64,000 nt of DNA from JADGRB01 sp963835825 (GTDB taxonomy: Bacteria > Myxococcota_A > Polyangia > Fen-1088), in contig CAWIGZ010000005.1 of the NCBI GenBank assembly GCA_963835825.1, forward strand, positions 434,001 through 498,000. The letters are read 5' to 3'. The notes beneath the pieces were generated by a model, which searched no databases, was not told the origin of the DNA, and saw nothing but the letters and a program-made list of their open reading frames with translations. Shown one piece after another: positions 19,058 to 27,673 of this stretch (position 1 is its first letter; each line of letters starts with the position of its first letter). The translations under genes and the position numbers were made by a program.

Positions 19058-20124
19058 AATGCGATCCGGCTTCGGCAACGGTGGTGAAATCGGCGCTTAG
19101 AGGGCGCGCTCTCTGCGGCGCACTGGCGCTGGTTGTCGCCTGGTCTCTGGCCGGAGCTCAGGCCGTCGCCGGAGACCAGGTGCTGGTGTCGCTCGATTAC
19201 GGCACCGCGCCGGGTATGGTCGGCTGTCCGAACGCTGCTGAATTCCGCAACGAGGTCACGCGCCAGTTGCGCCGCGATCCGTTTCGCGACGGCGCCTCGC
19301 GGCACCTCGCTGTCCGGCTTTACACCACCGGTGACAGGCTCGGGGGGCGGATCGAGTGGCGAGACACGCGCGGTGAATGGGAAGGGGAGCGCACGTTCTC
19401 GTCGCGCAACGAGAGCTGTGCCGCGATGGCTCGCGCGATCGAGCTGGCGACGGCGATCCAGATCGAGTTGCTCGCGACCCTGGGAGGCGGCCCGGCGGCC
19501 GAACCGCCGCCGCCCGGACTCGGCGAGGAGAAGCCGCCCCCGCCGAGTCCGGTGCGGGCCGTCATCGAGGACGCCAACCTGGCGTCGCCCCGCGTTCCGG
19601 CGGAACCCTTCTTCGGTGTCGCGCTGGGCGTCGGCGTGCTCCGCGATGTCGGAGACGCCCCGAGCTTCTTCCTTCCTCGCATCGAGGTCCTGGTGGGGCG
19701 GCCCCCGGTGCTCGCGGTGCGTCTGGCCGCGAGCGGGTTCGGCCTCGGGGCGCAGGTTTCGGGAATGGAAGGGACGGCGCAACTCGACCGCTTCGTGGGG
19801 ACGTTGGAGATCGTCCGGTCGTTCAGGAGCGATCGCACGATTCAGCCGCTGGTGACCGCGGGCGCCGGCGTGCAGGATGTTCGCATCATCGGAACCAGCG
19901 CCATGCCCAGTCTGGCGGCCGGACACGACGGGCAGCGCGTCTCGGCGCTCTTGACCGCGGGCGGCGGCGTGAGCGTCGCGTTGGCGCGCCGGCTCTCCTT
20001 GGGGGTGGAAGCCGACGCGCTGGTCTTTCAACCGTCGGTGACGGTCAAGATCGGTTCCTCCACGGCTGCTCACCTGGATCGCGTCGCTCTCTTCGCGCAC
20101 GGGGGACTGCTTGCGCGCTTCTAG
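19054..20124 (+). CDS. Putative outer-membrane beta-barrel protein
   Basis: About 356 residues starting at GTG 19054, which overlaps the previous stop; GTG 19081 or 19084 would also keep the signal peptide (LCGALALVVAWSLAGAQAVA). Residues about 40-150 form a soluble region with two Cys (GCPNAAEFRNEV and NESCAAMARAIELA), then a Pro-rich bridge (EPPPPGLGEEKPPPP). The last 170 residues alternate short amphipathic strands with Gly-rich turns and end LFAHGGLLARF, a terminal aromatic as in outer-membrane barrels. This architecture recurs in Myxococcota downstream of extracellular-enzyme genes. Function unknown. Confidence 0.7.
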   Translation: MKCDPASATVVKSALRGRALCGALALVVAWSLAGAQAVAGDQVLVSLDYGTAPGMVGCPNAAEFRNEVTRQLRRDPFRDGASRHLAVRLYTTGDRLGGRIEWRDTRGEWEGERTFSSRNESCAAMARAIELATAIQIELLATLGGGPAAEPPPPGLGEEKPPPPSPVRAVIEDANLASPRVPAEPFFGVALGVGVLRDVGDAPSFFLPRIEVLVGRPPVLAVRLAASGFGLGAQVSGMEGTAQLDRFVGTLEIVRSFRSDRTIQPLVTAGAGVQDVRIIGTSAMPSLAAGHDGQRVSALLTAGGGVSVALARRLSLGVEADALVFQPSVTVKIGSSTAAHLDRVALFAHGGLLARF

Positions 20125-20950
20125 CTCACGCGCGGTCCTGGTCGTCGCCGCGTTGACCGTGATGGGCGCCGGTTGTTCGGCGTCACCGTTCGTCGCCGTC
20201 GATCCCTATCCCTGCGTCGATGGAGGCGCGAGCAGCTGCGGGCCCGGCCTGTTGAACGATCTGATCGGGTACTGGCGGCTCAACGACGGGACGGGCAGCA
20301 GCACGGCGCGTGATTGGTCCTCCTGGGGCAACGACGGGACGCTGGTCAACCTCGATCCGGCGACCGCATGGACGACCGGCGGTCCGGAAGGGGTCGCGCT
20401 GTCGGCGCAAGGCAAGGGGTACGTCGACGTCGCAGAATCGTCCTCGATCGATTCGATCACCAACCAGGTGACGGCGGCCGCCTGGATCTACCTCGACCAG
20501 ATGAACACCGACTTCGCGACGGCGATCTCGCGTCAGATCGGCACCGGCTTTGGCCAGCAGTACCACGTGTCGATCAACCCCACGCAACAAGCCGCGTTCT
20601 ACCTCACCAGCCCGACCAAGCTCGCCTACCTGACCAGCCCGTCCGCCCTGCCGCTCCAGACCTGGATTCACCTGGCGGGGACCTGGGACGGAAACGAAGC
20701 GCGGCTCTACGTCAACGGGACCGAGGTCGCGACCGCGCAGGTGGGGGGGCCGTTGAGCGCGGAGACAAATCCGGTCGTCCTCGGCGGCAACGGAAACGGC
20801 GGCAGCAGGACGGTCTCCGAGCTCGTCCCCGGTCGGCTCGGTGACATCATGCTGTACCGGCGGGCACTCGCCGCCGATGAGATCGCCCGGCTGGCCAGCG
20901 GGCCGCTGCTCCCGGCGGCGATCGTTCGCTCGGAAGGCGGCGGGCAGTGA
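20111..20950 (+). CDS. LamG/concanavalin-A-like lectin lipoprotein
   Basis: 279 residues from a TTG start that overlaps the previous gene by 14 bp. Signal peptide with lipobox VMGAGC (Cys about 22). The remainder is one LamG-like jelly-roll domain: LIGYWRLNDGTGSSTARDWS, GVALSAQGKGYVDVA, VTAAAWIYLDQ, WIHLAGTWDGNEARLYVNGT and GRLGDIMLYRRALAADEIA, all standard strands of the Laminin_G_3 family. Such domains bind glycans or act as adhesins. With the polysaccharidases around it, a role in holding polysaccharide at the cell surface is plausible, but that is inference. Confidence 0.85.
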   Translation: MRASSSRAVLVVAALTVMGAGCSASPFVAVDPYPCVDGGASSCGPGLLNDLIGYWRLNDGTGSSTARDWSSWGNDGTLVNLDPATAWTTGGPEGVALSAQGKGYVDVAESSSIDSITNQVTAAAWIYLDQMNTDFATAISRQIGTGFGQQYHVSINPTQQAAFYLTSPTKLAYLTSPSALPLQTWIHLAGTWDGNEARLYVNGTEVATAQVGGPLSAETNPVVLGGNGNGGSRTVSELVPGRLGDIMLYRRALAADEIARLASGPLLPAAIVRSEGGGQ

Positions 20951-20966
20951 CGCCCCTGTCGGAAAC

Positions 20967-21665
20967 CTACGGGTGCGTCCCGGAGCCGAGCGCCTCTCGT
21001 AGATGAGGCAGCAGAACACTGTGCGGGTACCGATCGGCGAAAGCCTGAAGCGCGCGGCGCGCGTCGGCAGAGCGACCGCAGCCCGCCAGTGACCGCACCC
21101 GCAAGGCCTCGCGCTCCTCCGCGAGCCGCCCATTCGGGAACCGGCGACCGTGCTCCGCGAGCAGCTCGATCGCATCCGGTAAGTCTCCGTCGGCGTACGC
21201 CGCCTGAGCCCTTTGGATCAAGGCCAGCTCCGCGGCGCCGGCGTCGTCCGCTCTCGGCACGTGCCGGTGGTGCCGCGGCGCGGTCACCTTCGCGACCGGT
21301 CCTCGAGCCAGGCCCGGAAGCACCGGGTCATGGTGAGCTTGGGCGTTGACGGGCGGTGGCAAGGCAGGCACGGGCGCCGTCGGTGGGGCACGCCGAATCG
21401 CCGCTCCACGCCCCAGCGAGGGACCGAGAAACGCGGCGGCCGTGCCGGCCGCGCCGAGAACGAATGCCACCCCCGCCGCGAGCGCCAGCCGCGACCGGGA
21501 CGTCGGTTGTTGAGGAGCCGCGGTCGCGAGCGTGGAGGCCGCTAGGGTTGCGCGGGCCCGCGCCCGAACCCGGGCCCGGGCGACGTCCGACACCCGATCG
21601 AGGGCCTTGGCCGACGCGAGGAGAGGATCGAGGTCATCACCAGAAGGCTGATTGCCGCCACTCAC
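20967..21665 (-). CDS. Membrane-anchored TPR-like protein, putative anti-sigma partner
   Basis: 232 residues. N-terminal cytoplasmic segment (1-60), one membrane helix (RLALAAGVAFVLGAAGTAAAF, residues about 60-80), a Pro-rich periplasmic linker, and a C-terminal helical region resembling tetratricopeptide repeats (LIQRAQAAYADGDLPDAIEL, ALQAFADRYPHSVLLPHL). Its start overlaps the ECF sigma gene's stop by 4 bp (ATGA). That position and topology are typical of anti-sigma or FecR-like regulators in Myxococcota, though no zinc anti-sigma signature is present. The regulatory role is inferred from context. Confidence 0.75.
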   Translation of the reverse strand: MSGGNQPSGDDLDPLLASAKALDRVSDVARARVRARARATLAASTLATAAPQQPTSRSRLALAAGVAFVLGAAGTAAAFLGPSLGRGAAIRRAPPTAPVPALPPPVNAQAHHDPVLPGLARGPVAKVTAPRHHRHVPRADDAGAAELALIQRAQAAYADGDLPDAIELLAEHGRRFPNGRLAEEREALRVRSLAGCGRSADARRALQAFADRYPHSVLLPHLREALGSGTHP

Positions 21666-22225
21666 TTCACCCGCTCCCCCTTCGACAGTTTGCGTACCGC
21701 GACCTTCAGCTCCGCCCGTCCCTTCCGCAGCCGGGCGTAGGTGCCGAACTGAGACATCGAGAGGCGCCGGGCGACCTCCAGGACGGGAACGTCGTCGAGC
21801 TCGTGCATGACGACGACCGCGCGGCGCCGGAGTGGCACCCGGTCGAGCGCGGCGAGAAGAAGCGCGATCGACTCCTTGCGGTGAAGTGATCCCTCCGGAT
21901 TGGGCGCTCCGTCCTCGAGCTCGACGACCCCGAACGGGATCTCCCGCTGGCGCCGCCGCCGGTGCGCATAGAAGATCCGGAAGGCGACGCCGAACAGATA
22001 AGGGCGCAGCGGCCGCGTCGAATCCAGCGTCGACCAGTTCTTGTGCAGCACCACGAAGATCTCTTGGGCGAGGTCCTCGAGCTCGGCCGGTTTGGCGCCC
22101 AGCCGGCGCAGCGTCGTGAAGATGTAGTCGAGCTCTCGGTCGAACGATTCGAGGCAGGGGTGCTCGGTCGTCGACGAGGCGGGGGCCGGCCGACCAGATC
22201 GCGCGGACCGAAGGTAGGCCACCAT
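21662..22225 (-). CDS. RNA polymerase sigma factor, ECF/sigma-70 family
   Basis: About 188 residues. Region 2: ELDYIFTTLRRLGAKPAELE, DLAQEIFVVLHKNW and RPYLFGVAFRIFYAHRRRRQ, which contact core polymerase and the -10 element. Region 4: ALDRVPLRRRAVVVMHELDD, VPVLEVARRLSMSQFGTYAR and LRKGRAELK, a helix-turn-helix for the -35. ATG 22225 is chosen; an in-frame TTG at 22243 would add six residues. It heads a two-gene operon with the TPR membrane protein and is divergent from the GH30 gene across a 132-bp shared promoter region, so it may control neighbouring polysaccharidase genes. Confidence 0.92.
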   Translation of the reverse strand: MVAYLRSARSGRPAPASSTTEHPCLESFDRELDYIFTTLRRLGAKPAELEDLAQEIFVVLHKNWSTLDSTRPLRPYLFGVAFRIFYAHRRRRQREIPFGVVELEDGAPNPEGSLHRKESIALLLAALDRVPLRRRAVVVMHELDDVPVLEVARRLSMSQFGTYARLRKGRAELKVAVRKLSKGERVK

Positions 22226-22357
22226 GGTACCTGTCGGCTGCAAGGGCGATTTGTCACGAAATCGTCGGTGCCTGCGTCGATCCAGTTCCCTTGCGCGTCA
22301 AAACAGGCGCCGGCTCATTTGTTCACAAGTTTCTGGAGGCGCCCGCAGTAGGCATGG

Positions 22358-24019
22358 ATGAAAGCAATATGCCGAGCCTTAGCGGCCATGCTGGCCCTGA
22401 TTTCGCCGCTCTGCGCCGCCAGGATCGCCTCGGCGCAGACCGCCACGGTGACGCTCAGCAGTCAGAAGCAGTACATCCGGGGATTCGGGGGCATGAGCCA
22501 CGCGGCCTGGGCGGGCGATCTGACCGCCGCCGAGCGAACCACCGCCTTCGGCAACGGCGACGGCCAGCTCGGCTTCACCGCGTTGCGCATCCCGGTGACC
22601 GATGGCTCGCCCGACTCGGCGAACGTGGCGACGGCCAAGGCCGCCATCGCCGCCGGCGCGATCGTCTTCGCGACGCCCTGGAACTCCTCGGGGACGATGT
22701 CCTCCTCCCAGTTCTCTTCCTACGCGACCCACTTGAACGACTTCGTCTCCTACATGAAGGGCCAGGGGGTGAACCTCTACGCCATCAGCGTCCAGAATGA
22801 GCCCGACTACGGGGCCCAGGCCGGCTGGCGGGCCTGGACCGCGGCGCTCTGCCACGACTTCGTTCTGAACTACGGCGCGACAATCACCACCAAGCTCCTC
22901 AGCTGCGAGTCGTTCAATTACGCCAAGAGCTACTACGATCCGATCCTGAACGACTCAGCCGCGCTCGCCAACGTGGCGATCCTGGGGACCCACCTCTACG
23001 GCACGCCGGTGAGCGGCTATCCCTATCCACTGTTCGATCAAAAAGGCGCCGGCAAGGAGCGCTGGATGACCGAGCATTACACGGACAGCACGACCGACGC
23101 GAACTCCTGGCCCAACGCGCTGGGCGTCGCGACCGAGCTGCACCACGCGATGGTCGACGGCCAGTTCAACCTCTACACCTGGTGGTACATCGTCCGGAGC
23201 TACGGCCCGATCTCGACCAACGGGACGGTCAGCAAGCGGGGCTGGTGCATGGCGCAGTTCTCCAAGTTCATCCGCCCCGGCTTCTACCGGGTGGACGCCA
23301 CCGCGACGCCGAGCTCCGGCGTTTACCTCTCGGCGTACAAGAGCAACACCGACGTGGTGGTGGTCGTCGTCAACACGAACAACTCGACCTCGTCGCTCAA
23401 CGTCACCATCAACGGCTCGACGATCTCCTCCTACGATCGGTTCACCACCTCCGGCAGCAAGAGCCTCAGCAACGACGGGAAGGTCACCGCCTCGAATGGT
23501 TCACTGACGCTGTCGCTGGATGCCCAGAGCGTCACCACCCTGCACGGCACCGGCAGCTCCACCACCGGTACGGGCGGATCGACGGGGACGGGCGGGTCGA
23601 CGGGGACGGGCGGGTCGACGGGGGCCGCCGGCGCGAAGGGGAGCGGTGGCGCGACCGGCTCGGGCGGCGCGACGGCGTCGGGAGGAACCTCGGGCGCGGC
23701 CGGAGCGAAAGGGACCGGCGGCGCGACGGGTTCTGGCGGCGCCACCGGCTCGGGCGGCGCCGTGAGCAGCGGTGGCACGACGGGCACCGGCGGCGTGACC
23801 GGCTCCGGCGGTTCCACGGGAACGGGCGGTACGAGCGACACGGGCGGGAGCGGTGAAACGGGTGGTGCGCCCGGCTCCGGCGGCAGCTCAGGCGAGGCCT
23901 CGGCCGATCCCGGCTGTGCTTGCCAGCTCGGCCGCGACCGTTCTCACCCTCTCTCGGCCGCGGGCCTGCTCGTCTGCCTGGCGATCGTCTCGGCGCGACG
24001 GCGACGAAGATCGCCGTGA
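22358..24019 (+). CDS. GH30 endo-xylanase (glucuronoxylanase-like) with MYXO-CTERM
   Basis: 553 residues. Signal peptide ending ARIASA-QT. The TIM barrel begins YIRGFGGMSHAAW, as in GH30 subfamily 8, with acid/base Glu in YAISVQNEPDYG (about 148) and nucleophile Glu in RWMTEHYTD (about 238). A beta-side domain (about 310-390) completes the GH30 fold. GH30_8 enzymes cut the xylan backbone next to glucuronosyl branches; bacterial members bind the glucuronate through Arg residues I cannot verify here. A Gly/Thr-rich linker of about 110 residues follows, then a clear MYXO-CTERM: DPGCACQLG, a hydrophobic helix (AAGLLVCLAIVSA) and RRRRR. Likely surface displayed. Lies 62 bp before the GH62 gene on the same strand. 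Confidence 0.92.
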   Translation: MKAICRALAAMLALISPLCAARIASAQTATVTLSSQKQYIRGFGGMSHAAWAGDLTAAERTTAFGNGDGQLGFTALRIPVTDGSPDSANVATAKAAIAAGAIVFATPWNSSGTMSSSQFSSYATHLNDFVSYMKGQGVNLYAISVQNEPDYGAQAGWRAWTAALCHDFVLNYGATITTKLLSCESFNYAKSYYDPILNDSAALANVAILGTHLYGTPVSGYPYPLFDQKGAGKERWMTEHYTDSTTDANSWPNALGVATELHHAMVDGQFNLYTWWYIVRSYGPISTNGTVSKRGWCMAQFSKFIRPGFYRVDATATPSSGVYLSAYKSNTDVVVVVVNTNNSTSSLNVTINGSTISSYDRFTTSGSKSLSNDGKVTASNGSLTLSLDAQSVTTLHGTGSSTTGTGGSTGTGGSTGTGGSTGAAGAKGSGGATGSGGATASGGTSGAAGAKGTGGATGSGGATGSGGAVSSGGTTGTGGVTGSGGSTGTGGTSDTGGSGETGGAPGSGGSSGEASADPGCACQLGRDRSHPLSAAGLLVCLAIVSARRRRRSP

Positions 24020-24081
24020 CGCAAGGTGGGCACCCCCACGCGACGTCTTGACCGACGGGGGGCCGAACAGGCAATGGAAGC

Positions 24082-25185
24082 GTGATGATCAAGACGCGGC
24101 TCCTGCTCTGCTTCGTGGTGCTGGGAGCCGCGCTCTCGTCCTGCCTCACCCCGCCGGCGGCTCGGCCCGCCGGGGCGATCGCGCCGGCGCCCCCGGCCGT
24201 TCCCCGCGCTGACGCCGCCAAGCCGCTCCCGGTCCCCGGGCTCCCGGCCGTCTTCGCCTGGACCGCCACCGGGCCGCTCATCGTCCCCCGGTCAGACCCG
24301 AAGCACGAGCTCGTCGCCGTGAAGGATCCGACGGTCGTGCGGTTCAACGATCGCTGGATCGTCTACGCCAGCTCGGTCGGGCGCGGCGGCATCTACGGGA
24401 TGGTCTACACCTCGTTCGCCGACTGGAAGGACGCCCCCAGCGCGCCGCTTTACTACATGGACCAGACGCGCGGCTTCAACACCTACGTGGCGGCGCCGCA
24501 GCTCTTCTATTTCACGCCGCACAAGAAGTGGTACCTGGTGTTTCAGTCGGGCCCGCCCATGTTCGCGACGGCGGACGCTCCGGACGATCCGACGAAGTGG
24601 ACCGAGCCGGCGCCGTTCTTCGCGCGGACACCCGCCATCGTCGAGAAGAACGGGGGGTGGCTCGACTTCTGGGTCATCTGCGACGCGCAGTCCTGCTATC
24701 TGTTCTTCTCCAACGACCACGGCCGCTGGTATCGGAGCAAGACCTCGATCGCCAAGTTCCCGTACGGCTTCAGCGACCCGACGGTGGTGCTGGAAGATGC
24801 CGAGGCCGGGCGGATCTTCGAGGCCTGCAACGTCTACAAGCTCGGCGGCGCGAACCGGTACCTGGCACTGATCGAGGCGTTCGACGGAACCTCCGAAAGC
24901 CGGCGCTACTTCCGTTCCTGGATCGCGGAAAGTCTGGACGGGCCGTGGAGGCCGCTGCACCAGGACGGGGCGGCGCCCTTCGCCGGCGCGCGCAACGTCA
25001 GCTTCGCCGGCGCGCCGTGGACTCGCGACATCAGCCACGGTGAAATGCTCCGGGCCGGTTACGACGAGACGATGGTCATCGACGGCGCGAAGCTGCAGTA
25101 CCTCTTCCAGGGGTTCGACTCCCAGGCGCCGACCGCCGACTACAACGCGATCCCCTGGCGCCTCGGCTTGTTGACGCTCAAATAG
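24082..25185 (+). CDS. GH62 alpha-L-arabinofuranosidase lipoprotein
   Basis: About 367 residues, starting GTG-ATG at 24082/24085. Signal peptide ends in lipobox ALSSC (Cys about 22). The rest is a five-bladed propeller of GH62 type: VKDPTVVRFNDRWIVYASS (general-base Asp), TYVAAPQLFYFTPHKKWYLV, KNGGWLDFWVICD, FSNDHGRWYRSKTSI, FEACNVYKLGG (candidate general-acid Glu) and DISHGEMLRAGYDETM. GH62 enzymes remove arabinose side chains from arabinoxylan, which exposes the backbone to a xylanase such as the GH30 next door. The pair forms a sensible arabinoxylan-degrading unit. Confidence 0.93.
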   Translation: MMIKTRLLLCFVVLGAALSSCLTPPAARPAGAIAPAPPAVPRADAAKPLPVPGLPAVFAWTATGPLIVPRSDPKHELVAVKDPTVVRFNDRWIVYASSVGRGGIYGMVYTSFADWKDAPSAPLYYMDQTRGFNTYVAAPQLFYFTPHKKWYLVFQSGPPMFATADAPDDPTKWTEPAPFFARTPAIVEKNGGWLDFWVICDAQSCYLFFSNDHGRWYRSKTSIAKFPYGFSDPTVVLEDAEAGRIFEACNVYKLGGANRYLALIEAFDGTSESRRYFRSWIAESLDGPWRPLHQDGAAPFAGARNVSFAGAPWTRDISHGEMLRAGYDETMVIDGAKLQYLFQGFDSQAPTADYNAIPWRLGLLTLK

Positions 25186-25359
25186 CGATCGGTTGCCGGA
25201 CGTTTCGTTTGACGTCGTCCGGGAATGACTGCCGCTTCGGTCCGATTTGCGTGAGCTCGATCGGCCGGCCTCGCGCTTGACGCCCGCCGGCCGGTGTTTG
25301 TACAGCGGGCGCAGGAAGGTTTCCCCACCAGATCGGGCACTTAGCCCAGGAGGTCGAAC

Positions 25360-25818
25360 ATGCTCGTGCGAAGGGTTTGGCCCTCGAGGCCCACGTTCGA
25401 AAGCTCTTTCTCCGACTTCGATCAGATACGGCGCGAGATGTTGCGCCTGCTGGACACGACCAGCGTCGATGAATCGCCGGAGCCGGCGGCCGGCGTGTTT
25501 CCGCCCATGAACATCACGCAGGACGACGACAACTTCTATCTGCGGGCGGAGGTTCCTGGAATCAAGCCGGCCGAGCTTTCCATCTCCGCGCTGCGGAATC
25601 GGGTCTCCATCGCCGGCAAGCGGGAGATCCCCCGCGAGCAGGATCGGGTGAGCTACCACCGCAAGGAACGACCGGAGGGAGCCTTCAATCGCGCCGTCAC
25701 GCTGCCGATGGAGGTCGACGCGGAGCGGGTCGACGCGCGCTACGCGGACGGCATCCTCACGCTGACGCTGCCGAAGGCGGCCCAAGCGAAGCCGCGACAG
25801 ATCGCGGTCAGGACCTGA
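25360..25818 (+). CDS. Hsp20/alpha-crystallin small heat-shock protein, copy 2
   Basis: 152 residues. N-terminal arm RVWPSRPTFESSFSDFDQIR, then the alpha-crystallin domain from PPMNITQDDDNFYLRAEVPG to DGILTLTLPKAAQAKPRQI. The VPGIKPAEL and GILTLTLPK signatures are intact. An AGGAGG ribosome site precedes the ATG. A GCTTGACG sequence about 80 bp upstream could be the -35 of a heat-shock promoter, but no matching -10 is clear. Forms a pair with the next Hsp20 gene (29-bp gap), as in class A/B small heat-shock tandems that co-assemble. Confidence 0.93.
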   Translation: MLVRRVWPSRPTFESSFSDFDQIRREMLRLLDTTSVDESPEPAAGVFPPMNITQDDDNFYLRAEVPGIKPAELSISALRNRVSIAGKREIPREQDRVSYHRKERPEGAFNRAVTLPMEVDAERVDARYADGILTLTLPKAAQAKPRQIAVRT

Positions 25819-25847
25819 GCACACGGACAACGACAGGAGGAATCGCC

Positions 25848-26252
25848 ATGGCCACGGAAGCCACCACCACGAATCCCCAGACGCCGAAGACTTCAACCGT
25901 CCCCGAGCAGACGCGGCCCGGCGCGGTCTACTCACCCGCGGTCGACATCTTCGAGAACGACAGCTCGATCACGTTGCTGGCGGACATGCCCGGCGTCAAG
26001 CCGTCGGAGCTGGAGATCGATCTTCGCGACAACGTCCTCACGCTGACCGGTCGGGTCTCACCGCTCGGCACCGCGAGCGAAGCGAACGTCCTGCGCGAGT
26101 ACCGTCCCGGCATGTTCTTCCGCCAGTTCACGCTGTCGGAGACCATCGATCAACCGAAGATCGACGCCCAGCTGACCGACGGCGTGCTCCGCCTCGAGTT
26201 GCCGAAGGTGGAGAAGGCCCGCCCCCGCCAGATCACGGTGCGAGCGACCTGA
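25848..26252 (+). CDS. Hsp20/alpha-crystallin small heat-shock protein, copy 3
   Basis: 134 residues. A short polar N-terminal tail (ATEATTTNPQTPKTSTVPEQ) replaces the usual hydrophobic arm; the alpha-crystallin domain runs from VYSPAVDIFENDSSITLLAD through MPGVKPSELEIDL to LTDGVLRLELPK. An AGGAGG ribosome site precedes the ATG. It is co-transcribed with copy 2 and differs from it in having the canonical MPGV instead of VPGI and in lacking the arm that usually drives large oligomers, so the two probably have distinct oligomeric roles. Confidence 0.92.
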   Translation: MATEATTTNPQTPKTSTVPEQTRPGAVYSPAVDIFENDSSITLLADMPGVKPSELEIDLRDNVLTLTGRVSPLGTASEANVLREYRPGMFFRQFTLSETIDQPKIDAQLTDGVLRLELPKVEKARPRQITVRAT

Positions 26253-26443
26253 CGACCGGCCACGTTCGTTGAACGAACCAGTTCGGTGAGACGCCGACGC
26301 TTCCGGCGCCCCCGCGCCTTCGCCGCGGAGCGCATCGAGATGCGGAGGACCCCATGCTCCGTAACCGGCGCGGGACGGCGGCGTAATGGACGCGGGCACC
26401 CGGAATGCCTCCGGGTGCGAGTCTCTGAGAACTGGAGGATGAC

Positions 26444-27496
26444 ATGCCGTTCGTTCGTTCACTCGCGTCGGTCGTGGTTGGGTCGGGGCTCTTGGTCGGA
26501 GCTCTTTGTGGAAGTTCACAGGCGGAGCGCCGGTCGGACGCCCAGGTCTGCACGCTGGGTTCGGAAGCGGTGGGGCAGCCGGGGACGCTCATCTGCAAGG
26601 ACCTGGAATCAGGCGCCACGGTGCAGGCCATTCCGCTGGGGCGCACCGTCTCCGCCGCGGGCGGAATCGCGGCCAGCCTGGTGAGTCGCGGTGATCGCGT
26701 CCTGGTGACGAATCAGGCCAACGGGGCGATTCTCTTTCACGTCGGTCACGGTTTTCTGGTCAACCCCCTTGTCCTGGAGACGAACGGCGAGGGGTCGGTG
26801 TCCGGTGCCCTCGGCGATCGCGGCGCCTACGTCCTGACGGGAACCACGCTGCGGTTCTTTCCATACGGACAAACGACCCCCACCAGCGCGCGCTCACTTC
26901 TCGTGGCGGATGGTTCGGCGGCCGCCGTGACGCTCACCAGCCGGTTCGCATACGTCGCGGAGAAGAGCGGCTCGCTGGAGGCCTTCGCGCTGGCCGACGA
27001 CGGCAGCCTTGGCCCGGCGGCGCCTGTGTCCGGAGTATCGCCCGGGGTGATTGTCGGGATCACCGGGCTCGACCGGCTGGTGGTCGCGCCGATTGCGCAC
27101 CTGGCCAGCAACGCCGGCCAGGCGGAGATCGCGGTGGCCGGTGGCGTCGCGCAGGTCCAGCGCGTCCCCACGAAAGAGGTGGCGGCCTGCTGGGCGGCCA
27201 ACGACGACGGCGAGGTGTGCGTCGCGAACCCTGGCAGCATGACCGTCTCCTGCGGGCGCACCGCCGGGGGGGGCTTTCTCAGCTACACCGGCGCCGCCGC
27301 GAGTCTGCCCGGCGAATCGGTCTTCGACCTCGCCATGGGGCAAGGCCTGGTGGTGCTGCAGGGGGTGCACAACGGCGCGCCCGTCCTGCTGGCCTTCCAC
27401 CGGACGACGGGAGACTTCCTGGCGCCGATCACCGAGCTCCCGGCGGGGACGTCGCTCGCCGCGGGCGCGCTGCTGCTGCCCACCATCTCTCGTTGA
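26444..27496 (+). CDS. Secreted beta-propeller-like protein, function unknown
   Basis: 350 residues. Signal peptide VVVGSGLLVGALCGSSQA. The mature protein is almost all beta with recurring four-strand groups (GDRVLVTNQANGAILFHVG, SRFAYVAEKSGSLEAFALA, LAMGQGLVVLQGVHNGAPVL), spaced about 45-50 residues apart as in a seven-bladed propeller of lactonase/YVTN type. Four or more Cys (VCTLG, LICKD, AACWAANDDGEVCVA, VSCGR) suggest disulfides. No catalytic motif is recognised. Start at ATG after TGGAGGATGAC. Confidence 0.65.
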   Translation: MPFVRSLASVVVGSGLLVGALCGSSQAERRSDAQVCTLGSEAVGQPGTLICKDLESGATVQAIPLGRTVSAAGGIAASLVSRGDRVLVTNQANGAILFHVGHGFLVNPLVLETNGEGSVSGALGDRGAYVLTGTTLRFFPYGQTTPTSARSLLVADGSAAAVTLTSRFAYVAEKSGSLEAFALADDGSLGPAAPVSGVSPGVIVGITGLDRLVVAPIAHLASNAGQAEIAVAGGVAQVQRVPTKEVAACWAANDDGEVCVANPGSMTVSCGRTAGGGFLSYTGAAASLPGESVFDLAMGQGLVVLQGVHNGAPVLLAFHRTTGDFLAPITELPAGTSLAAGALLLPTISR

Positions 27497-27673
27497 GCGA
27501 CCGTACGGGCGGGCGGGCCGGACGAGTTGGGCCCTCTTCCCGAGGCAGTCGTTGTGGTCAGGGTGAGGCGGCGCCGTCCTGTTGAATCCCGTAGCGCGCC
27601 TTCAGCGTCGCTTCCGCGGCGGTAGATCAGGACCTCGGCGACGATGCCCTCCGCCGCCGACCGGGCGCTCGGA

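Noticed and set aside
26233..26443. Several overlapping short frames before the beta-propeller gene
   Set aside because: All are short, Arg-rich and mutually overlapping without ribosome sites; this is intergenic DNA.
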